Shown here: positions 27,186 through 34,194 of the stretch, piece by piece
How the letters are laid out: each line of letters begins with the position of its first letter
Numbering within the stretch: position 1 is the first letter of the stretch
Made by a program: the position numbers and the translations under genes
Assembly (NCBI GenBank): GCA_965277695.1
Contig: CBDIDQ010000001.1
Location: 124,001-188,000 of the forward strand
DNA from: JABSOG01 sp965277695
GTDB taxonomy: Bacteria > Pseudomonadota > Gammaproteobacteria > Enterobacterales > Alteromonadaceae
Direction of reading: 5' to 3'
DNA length: 64,000 nucleotides
The notes under the pieces: generated by a model
Seen by the model: only the letters and a program-made list of their open reading frames with translations
The model's database searches: none
What the model was told of the DNA's origin: nothing

Positions 27186-28268
27186 TCAAACTCCTAAAAT
27201 AGCGCTGGCGAATTGATCAAAATGCCATAGTTGTTGGTTATCCAAATACAACCAATCATCGTATTGGGCATTATAAATTCGCGTAAATTCGTTTTTTTCT
27301 TGTTTGCAGACAATCCACAGGTTGGGACTTTTTTTCGCCCACTCCAGTGTTTGTTCATTACAACTACGAGTGATCACCAAAGCTGCACATTGTTGTGTTT
27401 GTAATTTTTCGCGAAAGCTGTCATTGACCAAATGTTTGTCGTTAAAACCAAATCCCAAAAACAAAAAAGCCGAATGCGCTTTCACCGCCGCCCGGTAAGC
27501 ATCCAGTGAGTTACTGTTTTCATGCAATTTTTCAAATTTTGCGCTGCCCGGCGTAACCATAAACCGTGAAATGCCTTTAGGGGGTTTATCAATCCAGCCA
27601 TCACATTCAACAATACTATTGTTTAACTCAAAGGTATTTAAAGAACCGTGAGGTTTATACAAGCGAAGGTGTTTTTCAAGATGAAACGAAGACTTAATAC
27701 CACGACCCACCGATTTATTGCTGCGAACAACAACACTGCGTTGAGCCTTTTTCCAATCCAATTGACGGCAAAAACCGCCAACAAAACCAGTAAGATAGGG
27801 GATATTCATTTTGCCTAGCGCATACTCAGCCAACAAATCATAATTGGGCGTTGCCACATGCAAACTCTGGCCTGACGACAGTGATTTAAACAGACGTTGA
27901 AAGAGTTTTTCTGCTGGCCATGTTTGATGACCACTTAACAAATCTGCGGCATATTCACTGTCAACCTGCCTGACACACTCAGCAGTAAAATTAACAATAC
28001 GCTGCACCAAATCATCATCTTGGATCTGATTCATTGCCGCTTCAAAATCACAACTGCCTTGCTCTAATTGCGCTAAAACACTATTCCATTGCTGCTGCTG
28101 TACTGGCGCTAATCCAATCAGTGACGCTTTCAAATATGCCTGTAAAGCCTCCATACCAAAGCGCTGATCCAGTGCACAAGAAACCCCTGTGGCAAATAGT
28201 ACAAAGGGCTTCTCCTCAAAGAAGTTCCCCAACGCCTCGTAGGCGATTTCTTTTGTCAGCTTTGCCAT
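27186..28268 (-). CDS. SIR2-domain NADase effector
   Basis: A 360-residue SIR2_2-type protein. Conserved blocks: FATGVS near the N-terminus (nucleotide-binding loop, residues 25-30), ATPNYD (Asn142, Asp144), KPHGSL with the catalytic His207, and LFLGFGFNDKHL (270-280). These are the residues used by antiviral SIR2 enzymes to hydrolyse NAD. It heads a four-gene operon with HerA, an AAA ATPase and an unknown protein. The likely role is abortive anti-phage defence by NAD loss when the complex is triggered. Whether the two extra genes change trigger or effector cannot be told here. Confidence 0.88.
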   Translation of the reverse strand: MAKLTKEIAYEALGNFFEEKPFVLFATGVSCALDQRFGMEALQAYLKASLIGLAPVQQQQWNSVLAQLEQGSCDFEAAMNQIQDDDLVQRIVNFTAECVRQVDSEYAADLLSGHQTWPAEKLFQRLFKSLSSGQSLHVATPNYDLLAEYALGKMNIPYLTGFVGGFCRQLDWKKAQRSVVVRSNKSVGRGIKSSFHLEKHLRLYKPHGSLNTFELNNSIVECDGWIDKPPKGISRFMVTPGSAKFEKLHENSNSLDAYRAAVKAHSAFLFLGFGFNDKHLVNDSFREKLQTQQCAALVITRSCNEQTLEWAKKSPNLWIVCKQEKNEFTRIYNAQYDDWLYLDNQQLWHFDQFASAILGV

Positions 28269-28346
28269 ATGGCCCTGTCTTAATACTGCAATAATAGATG
28301 ATGGATTCTATCACGAAGTTTCCTGACTATTCGACTTTCAATGCAA

Positions 28347-28772
28347 TCACAACTCTTTCACCATAAAATATTTACAACCCGTCTTCGGATAACCTGCTTG
28401 CACCCATTGCACCTGATAACCCTTTTTTTCGTAAAACGGCCTTGCCTGATAATTCAGCGTATCAAGCAGGCACCTTTTACAGCCCCGCTGTTTAGCCACC
28501 GTTTCAAGCTGAGCCAGCAACTTGCTACCAATATTTTGACCGCGTAAAACATCTGACACCCACAAGGTATCCAATAACAACCAATCGCCAAAGGTCCGGG
28601 CAGCAGCCCCGGCAATCACTTCACCCTCGTCATTTTTAATTTGCAATGCCAGTGGATTGCGCTGATGAATGTTTTCGTGTTCTTTCCAGTGTTGCCAGTT
28701 AAATTCGGCGATTTTATTACTGAGAAAGTCAATTAACTCTTGATCTGGATCGTCCAGTTGTTCAATGTTCAT
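28347..28772 (-). CDS. GNAT-family N-acetyltransferase
   Basis: A 141-residue acetyltransferase. Start chosen at 28772 (MNIEQLDD) because CCAAGG lies 8 nt upstream; a longer frame to 28823 lacks a site. The acetyl-CoA loop is LRGQNIGSKLLAQLE and the C-terminal signature is NYQARPFYEKKGYQV, close to small GNAT enzymes that modify small molecules such as amino compounds or antibiotics. It precedes the SIR2 operon on the same strand by 78 bp, so partial co-transcription is possible, but a functional link is not shown. Confidence 0.82.
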   Translation of the reverse strand: MNIEQLDDPDQELIDFLSNKIAEFNWQHWKEHENIHQRNPLALQIKNDEGEVIAGAAARTFGDWLLLDTLWVSDVLRGQNIGSKLLAQLETVAKQRGCKRCLLDTLNYQARPFYEKKGYQVQWVQAGYPKTGCKYFMVKEL

Positions 28773-28918
28773 GGTATATTCCTTGGTCTGTTGAGCTAAA
28801 AAACTTGGCGTGAATATTGACATGGCAGTGCAGCAATGTAAAACAAGTTATTGTGCACAATAATCAATCATGTTAGGCTAACGCTCACTTAACCTTTGTT
28901 TAACTGATAGCCAAGCTG

Positions 28919-29881
28919 ATGAATTTTATTGACAAACACACCATAGAAAAGCACTTTGACTTTAATGAATTGATCAGCCGTTTAAGGCTGGCTTTTGCCG
29001 ACTCCAGTGTTGAAGTGCCAATGCGGCATCACCATGATTACCCTAACCCGCCAGAATCTGAAGACTCAACATTATTGCTGATGCCGGCATGGGATCCAGG
29101 TAAAGATTTAGGGGTTAAAATTGTCACCGTATCGCCTAATAACGGTCAATTTCAAATGCCATCGATTCAGGGACTCTACCTGTTATTTGACGCTCATAAA
29201 GGCGATTGCAAATCTTTACTTGATGCCAAATCACTTACCGCTTTTCGCACTGCTGCCACCTCAGCACTAGCGTCTAGCTTCTTATCACGACCCGACAGTC
29301 ACTCATTATTTATGATTGGCACCGGCGCGTTATCATCAATGCTGATTAAAGCCCACGCCAGCGTCAGACCAATTAAAGAAGTGTTTATTTGGGGCCGTTC
29401 AGTTGAGAAAGCTCAAGCGGTGAAAGACCAGCTTTGTGATCAGCCATTTACCGTGACTGTGGTTGATTCTATTGAAGCGGGCATTCAACAAGCCGACATT
29501 ATCAGCTGTGCTACCTTAAGCAAAACCGCATTAATTCAGGGTGAATGGTTAAAGCCCGGCCAGCATCTCGATATGGTTGGTGCATATAAACCGGATATGC
29601 GTGAAGCGGATGACAAATGCCTATTACGTAGCAGCATTTTTGTTGACCATTACGCTGGTGCGCTCAAAGAAACCGGTGATATCGTCATTCCTATTCGTCA
29701 GGGCGTAATGCAAAGAAGTGATATTAATGCCGACTTATTTGAACTGTGCAAAGACCAACACCCGGGTCGTCAAACCGCCGAGGAGATCACCTTTTTCAAA
29801 TCCGTTGGCCATGCACTCGAAGACTTAGTAGCTGCGACATTAATCGCCGAGCGAGTTGCCACAGATCAATTGCAGGAATAA
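28919..29881 (+). CDS. Ornithine cyclodeaminase family, probable delta-1-pyrroline-2-carboxylate reductase
   Basis: A 320-residue NAD(P)-dependent enzyme of the ornithine cyclodeaminase/mu-crystallin family: MPAWDPGKDLGVKIVTV, LLDAKSLTAFRTAATSALA and the dinucleotide site MIGTGALSS. The next gene, 2 bp downstream, is a 3-hydroxyproline dehydratase, whose product is pyrroline-2-carboxylate. The pair therefore most likely converts trans-3-hydroxy-L-proline to L-proline, this enzyme doing the final reduction. The superfamily also includes SbnB of siderophore pathways; a link with the SbnA-like gene 8 kb away is the alternative but less likely. Confidence 0.8.
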   Translation: MNFIDKHTIEKHFDFNELISRLRLAFADSSVEVPMRHHHDYPNPPESEDSTLLLMPAWDPGKDLGVKIVTVSPNNGQFQMPSIQGLYLLFDAHKGDCKSLLDAKSLTAFRTAATSALASSFLSRPDSHSLFMIGTGALSSMLIKAHASVRPIKEVFIWGRSVEKAQAVKDQLCDQPFTVTVVDSIEAGIQQADIISCATLSKTALIQGEWLKPGQHLDMVGAYKPDMREADDKCLLRSSIFVDHYAGALKETGDIVIPIRQGVMQRSDINADLFELCKDQHPGRQTAEEITFFKSVGHALEDLVAATLIAERVATDQLQE

Positions 29882-29883
29882 AA

Positions 29884-30957
29884 ATGTCAACTTCATTCTA
29901 TCAGCGTTTCGCCTCACCCACGGCTTATAAACTGCCGCCGGGATGCGAGACAATCAAAGCCATCGACATGCATACCGGTGGCGAGCCGTTAAGGGTGATC
30001 ACCGAAGGTTACCCGACCATCGAAGCCACCTCGTTACTCGATTATCGCCGTCAATTAAAGCAAGATCACGACAGCTTTCGCACCACCTTAATGTTTGAAC
30101 CTAGAGGTCATGCAGACATGTATGGCTGCCTGATATTACCGCCGTTCAATGCCGATGCCGATTGCAGCGTCATCTTCATGCACAACGAAGGATACAGCAC
30201 TATGTGCGGCCATGCAGTCATTGCTATCATGACGCTAGCGATGCAAATGCATTGGGTTGATATTATCGATAATACCTCCTCCATGACCATCGAAGCCCCT
30301 TGCGGTTTAATCCGTGCTCGCGGCGTCAGTGAAGACGGCAAAATCACCGCTTCTTTTGAATGTGTACCGTCTTTTGTTGCTCAACTCAATCAAACCGTCA
30401 CCATCGACAGCCTCAACCAAACCATCAATTATGACCTCGCATATGGCGGCGCATTTTATGCTTACGTTGATGCCAAACAACTGGATTTGAAATTAACCCC
30501 AGACAACAACCAGCAATTAATCGCCCTCGGACGAGAAATAAAACACGCAGTCATCGCCAGCAATAATCACATTGAACACCCATTTGAGCCGGAATTAAGC
30601 AATCTCTACGGCACTATCTTTATCGGTGAATCGCTTTTGGCAGAAACAGGCATAAAAGCCGACAGCCGTAATGTGTGTGTATTTGCTGATGGCGAAGTCG
30701 ACCGTTCACCCACAGGCTCCGGCGTATCAGGTCGCATGGCTATTCATTACGCTAAAAACGAAATCGGCATTGCCGAGCCAATGCAAATTGAAAGCATCAT
30801 CGGCTCACAATTTAGCGCACAAGTGGTCAGAACCGAACAATATGCCGAGTATACAGCGGTGATCCCACAAGTCAGTGGCGATGCTTTTATTTGTGGGTTC
30901 AATGAATTTGTTATTCAGCCTGATGATCGTTTGAAGCGGGGGTTTTTGTTGCGTTGA
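29884..30957 (+). CDS. Trans-3-hydroxy-L-proline dehydratase (proline racemase family)
   Basis: Start taken at ATG 29884 with GCAGGAA upstream, giving 357 residues; the longer frame would overlap the reductase. The fold is that of proline racemase (MHTGGEPLRVI, EPRGHADMYG). The first active-site Cys is present (GYSTMCGHAVIAI), but the second is Thr in DRSPTGSGVSGRMA. Cys-Thr is the known signature of the dehydratase (EC 4.2.1.77), while racemases and 4-hydroxyproline epimerases have Cys-Cys or Ser-Cys. Substrates would come from collagen-like proteins. Coupled to the reductase gene. Confidence 0.88.
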   Translation: MSTSFYQRFASPTAYKLPPGCETIKAIDMHTGGEPLRVITEGYPTIEATSLLDYRRQLKQDHDSFRTTLMFEPRGHADMYGCLILPPFNADADCSVIFMHNEGYSTMCGHAVIAIMTLAMQMHWVDIIDNTSSMTIEAPCGLIRARGVSEDGKITASFECVPSFVAQLNQTVTIDSLNQTINYDLAYGGAFYAYVDAKQLDLKLTPDNNQQLIALGREIKHAVIASNNHIEHPFEPELSNLYGTIFIGESLLAETGIKADSRNVCVFADGEVDRSPTGSGVSGRMAIHYAKNEIGIAEPMQIESIIGSQFSAQVVRTEQYAEYTAVIPQVSGDAFICGFNEFVIQPDDRLKRGFLLR

Positions 30958-31052
30958 ATGATTGCTGTAAGCAGGTTTGACAGATACGGAATATCTCCGT
31001 AAACTAAAATTTTATTGTCAAAAAATTTGCGTAATGTGTGGAGGCAAACACC

Positions 31053-31349
31053 ATGGCTATTTCTAGTGAAATTCAACGTTATGAAATCCAGTGGGACCAA
31101 GAAACTCACCGACTAGCAGAGCAAGCCGCAGCGGCGGGTGGTTATGGTAGTATCAAAGCATTGTTAACCCAATTGGTCAGACAACATGCACCCGAGGTGT
31201 TGGCTGAACATCAAAAAATCCGCTTAACCAACCAACAATTTGATGAATTCTGTCGTTTATGTGAAATAGCGATTGAGCCAAGCGACAAGATCAAAGCAGC
31301 GGCAAAAGCATTGGATGAAGAAGGTTTCAGATTCAATGTTAATCAATGA
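31053..31349 (+). CDS. DUF1778 antitoxin (TacA-like)
   Basis: A 98-residue ribbon-helix-helix type antitoxin, start at ATG 31053 with GGAGG upstream. The N-terminal part is DNA-binding (YEIQWDQETHRLAEQAAAAGG) and the C-terminal part (LTNQQFDEFCRLCE, IKAAAKAL) is the DUF1778 region that wraps the GNAT toxin. Its stop overlaps the toxin frame by 14 nt, the usual arrangement for TacAT/AtaRT systems. The toxin next to it carries a frameshift. Confidence 0.75.
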   Translation: MAISSEIQRYEIQWDQETHRLAEQAAAAGGYGSIKALLTQLVRQHAPEVLAEHQKIRLTNQQFDEFCRLCEIAIEPSDKIKAAAKALDEEGFRFNVNQ

Positions 31350-31864
31350 AATTGTTCGATTGGATAAAAATTGTCACAACGTTAAATCTTTTGACTGTGG
31401 CATCCCTTCGGTCAGCCAATTTCTTCGTCGTTATGCAATAAAAAAATATGACGCTCAACTTTAGTAATACCTTTGTACTGGCCTATGATCCCCCCGACCA
31501 TACCCCTGCAAAAAAACAAAATATTGCCGGATTTTACACCCTAGCCATTTCAACTGTAGAAGCTCACAGTATTCCTGTTGAGCAAAAATTGCCTCGCTAC
31601 CCGGCACCCGTGGTGCTATTAGCCCAATTTGGCATTGACTTATCAGTTCAGGGCCAAGGGCTAGGCAAGAAGTTGTTAATAAGAGCATTACGCCATGCTT
31701 ACAGTATTTGTGGTAATGAGCAGGGGCTTCCAGCTGTAGGTTTGGTGCTCGATGTTATAGACAGCAAAGCGTTATCGTTTTATCAGTCTTTTGATTTTTT
31801 CGTGCCCTTCCCAGATGATCCCATGCGCCTGTTTTTGCCTGTTCAAGCACTGGCAAAAATCTAA
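31336..31864 (+). pseudogene. GNAT toxin (TacT/AtaT-like) with a frameshift
   Basis: The N-terminal part (VRLDKNCHNVKSFDCGIPSV, FLRRYAIKKYDAQL) runs into a TAG stop at about 31460, and the rest (SNTFVLAYD, FGIDLSVQGQGLGKKLL, VLDVIDSKALSFYQSFDF) continues in the +1 frame. Removing one T in the run CTTTAG joins the two halves into the standard toxin, which acetylates aminoacyl-tRNA. The stop context CTT TAG resembles the slippery CTT TGA of prfB, but no Shine-Dalgarno-like stimulator precedes it. A mutation is more likely than programmed shifting. Confidence 0.75.
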
Positions 31865-31991
31865 GAGTCAGGTTCGTTGTATCACAAAAGTATTCAAATA
31901 GGATACATTACTATTGACTGTTGTTCGTTCCTCACACATTTTATTTTAACCAACTGTAACATGTCGTTTAAAACGGCGTTAGGAATAAAAC

Positions 31992-32759
31992 ATGTACAAA
32001 GAACATCCTACTTTTATCCAACCTGATGACGAAGAAGTGAAAGTATGGAGATACATGGATTTTACAAAGTTAATATCGCTAATTGATTCGCGAAGACTTT
32101 TCTTCACGAGAGCCGATAAATTTAACGACCCATTCGAAGGCTCTTACCCGAAAATAAATGTTCGGGCGAGACAACAACTCCCAAGCAAAATGACAAAAGA
32201 CATGTCAGCTGAAGCAAAAGAACAGTTGACGGAGTTACTCCGGAAATCTGGCGAAACAAATAAGCATTGGCCAAGGTATACTGCTATTAATTGTTGGCAC
32301 ATGAATAACCATGAATCAGCAGCTATGTGGCATCTTTACCTTAAGAGTGACGAAGGCGTAGCTATTCAATCTACTTACTCAAAACTCAAGAAGAGCCTGA
32401 CGGATGAAGCTGAAACATTTTTAGGAATTGTAAGATATATAGATTACGACACTGAGTTTTTAGATTCAGGCAATCTTCTTTCTCCATTCGTGCACAAGAG
32501 GAAGAGCTTTGAGCATGAGAGAGAAGTTAGGGCTGTTAGTTCAAAATGGCCTGTTGGTGAAGAAGGTTTTGATTTTAGTATAGATTCTATGGATGCTGGA
32601 ATTGAGATAAAAACTGATTTAGAGGTGTTAATTGAAAAAATATATGTCGCTCCAAATTCTCCTGCATGGTTTCCTGAGCTTGTTCGTTCAGTTGTAAATA
32701 GGTATGGATATAATTTTGAAGTTGTGTATTCAAGACTTAATGATAGTCCGTTATTCTGA
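31992..32759 (+). CDS. DUF2971 protein
   Basis: A 255-residue cytoplasmic protein of the DUF2971 family: VWRYMDFTKLISLIDSRRLF, TRADKFNDPFEGS, NCWHMNNHESAAMWHLY and FEHEREVRAV are the family blocks. Members are common in accessory islands and often sit near defence or toxin genes; biochemical function is not established. AGGAA precedes the ATG. Its base composition is more AT-rich than the core genes, consistent with transfer. Confidence 0.85.
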   Translation: MYKEHPTFIQPDDEEVKVWRYMDFTKLISLIDSRRLFFTRADKFNDPFEGSYPKINVRARQQLPSKMTKDMSAEAKEQLTELLRKSGETNKHWPRYTAINCWHMNNHESAAMWHLYLKSDEGVAIQSTYSKLKKSLTDEAETFLGIVRYIDYDTEFLDSGNLLSPFVHKRKSFEHEREVRAVSSKWPVGEEGFDFSIDSMDAGIEIKTDLEVLIEKIYVAPNSPAWFPELVRSVVNRYGYNFEVVYSRLNDSPLF

Positions 32760-32884
32760 CACACCCCTCAAGGAGCTGCACACGAATAAATTACTAGCCC
32801 AACCGCTTGCTTAGGCTAATGTATGAGCAATATACTATCAACAAAGATGGAAACAAATCCCAATTACGCTGAGTTAATTGAAAC

Positions 32885-32913
32885 TTGACGATCTCAAAAT
32901 CCGAGACTATATA
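32885..32913 (+). promoter_or_regulatory. Sigma70 promoter for the KTSC gene
   Basis: TTGACG and TATATA are 17 bp apart, 25 bp before the start codon at 32938. Confidence 0.6.
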
Positions 32914-32937
32914 AGGTAAAATAACCAGGAGATAATA

Positions 32938-33147
32938 ATGGAAATGTTTAACGTCGATTCAAGTAATGTCGAAGCCGTTGGTTACGATGAAGATAGCGCA
33001 ACGCTGCAAGTGACATTTAACAACAGCATAAGTTACCAATATTTCGATGTTCCTGAACACCTGTTTCACGAATTACGTGATGCCGGATCGGTTGGTCAGT
33101 ATTTACATCAGCATATCAAAGGTACATATCGATTTTCAAAAGTATAA
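32938..33147 (+). CDS. KTSC-domain protein
   Basis: A 69-residue protein matching the KTSC family: SSNVEAVGYDEDSATLQVTF, SYQYFDVPEHLFHEL and GSVGQYLHQHIKGTYRFSKV. The domain occurs alone or fused to RecA- or lysyl-tRNA synthetase-like proteins; its own role is unknown. CAGGAG lies at the right distance, and a strong promoter lies just upstream, so it is a real single-gene unit. Part of the accessory stretch at 31-33.7 kb. Confidence 0.85.
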   Translation: MEMFNVDSSNVEAVGYDEDSATLQVTFNNSISYQYFDVPEHLFHELRDAGSVGQYLHQHIKGTYRFSKV

Positions 33148-33483
33148 ATAACAAGATCAAAACAAAAGGTTTGCACCGCAGTGCTCTGCTAAGGATCATC
33201 GCAGCGTCGAACCGTCGTGATACCACGTTGACTACAAAAGCCTGTAATATCAAATGATGGCAATAACCTTTAGGCGACAGTCTTTTGGGTGTGACAGAGC
33301 TCCAGCGATGCCCACCAAAGGGCAGTTTATCCACAAGCTGAATAGATTTTTGATACTCTTGCCAGGATCTGATTAAAAAATTAAATTTTTGACTTTTATT
33401 AAACCAGCTGCCAGTATCAATGGTGTCGAATTCGTAACAACGAATGACAATAATTAACATTGAAATAAAAAGTGGAAATAACA
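33148..33483. other. Gene-free stretch before the RiPP-like gene
   Basis: A minus-strand frame covers much of it (33116-33484), but its product has no family features and overlaps the KTSC end and the RiPP start; I read it as chance. TTGACT at 33389-33394 could be a -35 box for the RiPP gene with a poor -10. Confidence 0.4.
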
Positions 33484-33645
33484 ATGAAATTAAAGTTAAA
33501 CAAAAAGAAGCTTAAGAATTTATCTCAAGACACTAAAATGTTACCAGAACAGATGACACCGATGGTAGCTGGTGGCCGCCCAATGCCAACCGACCTTGTC
33601 ATGTGTCCTCCAAGCGGCGAAATTGCATGTGAAGACCCTTGCTAA
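33484..33645 (+). CDS. RiPP-like precursor peptide with double-glycine leader (53 aa)
   Basis: The leader MKLKLNKKKLKNLS resembles the lysine/leucine-rich leaders of class I lanthipeptide-type precursors, and MTPMVAGG is a double-glycine cleavage site at residues 30-31. The 22-residue core starts RPMPTDLVMC and ends GEIACEDPC; it holds three Cys, one Ser and one Thr. GTGGAA precedes the ATG at 7 nt. No LanB/LanC, radical SAM, YcaO or peptidase-transporter gene is in the window, so it is an orphan here. It could be matured by a distant enzyme, form disulfides, or act as a microcin-like secreted peptide. A weak GGGGC/GCCCC hairpin follows at about 33670-33695. Confidence 0.65.
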   Translation: MKLKLNKKKLKNLSQDTKMLPEQMTPMVAGGRPMPTDLVMCPPSGEIACEDPC

Positions 33646-33738
33646 CAAAAAGTATCTGAACTAAAAACGGGGCTTCAATCAAAATGTCGCCCCTCACTAG
33701 ACTAATCCCTCTCTATTACAACAAGCTATCTCACACCA

Positions 33739-34152
33739 CTAATACAACAAACTAATCGGAATATCACAACGGCCAATCGCCGGACTAAAAGTATGCCGCG
33801 TGGTCTTATACGGCAGCACTTTTCCACTGGTTTTTAACGCCAGAATATCCTTCACTTGCAGTTTAAAGTTATCCCGCCAAAAGCCTAATTCGACCCGCTC
33901 ATCAACATACTCCAGCTTAATGCACGGCACATACTTCAATGACAATCGCTTGGCGGCATTGAGTCGGTGATGACCATCCATAATCAGCCCAGTATGCTTT
34001 TCGATGATAATGGGATCAGTCCATACCGCCTGCGCCCGAATCTTTTCCAGCAAGCTGCTCACCCGATTATTATCATGTTCTTCTGTGCGCCGCACGTTAA
34101 GCACTGACACTAATTCAACCTTATAATCACTGCTGGTTTGCCACGTTTTCAT
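33739..34152 (-). CDS. ParB-like protein, candidate free L-serine kinase (SerK/SbnI-like)
   Basis: A 137-residue ParB N-terminal-type fold: EEHDNNRVSSLLEKI with Glu24/Glu25 in the place of the SerK/SbnI catalytic Glu, then DPIIIEKHTGLIMDGHHRLNAA, the DGHHR phosphate-binding box, and YKTTRHTF near the end. It is shorter than archaeal SerK or SbnI but shares their order and lacks any partitioning partner. SbnI makes O-phospho-L-serine from serine and ATP for SbnA; an SbnA-like gene lies 2.7 kb away across the receptor gene. The kinase role is an inference from that context. It follows the TonB receptor by 42 bp on the same strand. Confidence 0.65.
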   Translation of the reverse strand: MKTWQTSSDYKVELVSVLNVRRTEEHDNNRVSSLLEKIRAQAVWTDPIIIEKHTGLIMDGHHRLNAAKRLSLKYVPCIKLEYVDERVELGFWRDNFKLQVKDILALKTSGKVLPYKTTRHTFSPAIGRCDIPISLLY

Positions 34153-34194
34153 CTTGAATCCTTTTGATTTTACTGTTAATTTCGCGAAACCTTA

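Noticed and set aside
28919..29881. SbnB partner for the SbnA-like gene
   Set aside because: Same superfamily, but it is coupled to a hydroxyproline dehydratase and lies 8 kb from the SbnA-like gene, so a pyrroline-carboxylate reductase is the simpler reading.
31861..31992. Integron attC before the DUF2971 gene (GCGTTAGG near the start)
   Set aside because: No matching CCTAAC arm lies upstream, and the last base does not fit the core-site consensus.
33116..33484. Minus-strand 122-residue frame between KTSC and the RiPP-like gene
   Set aside because: No family features, odd composition, overlaps the KTSC gene end, and has no ribosome site.
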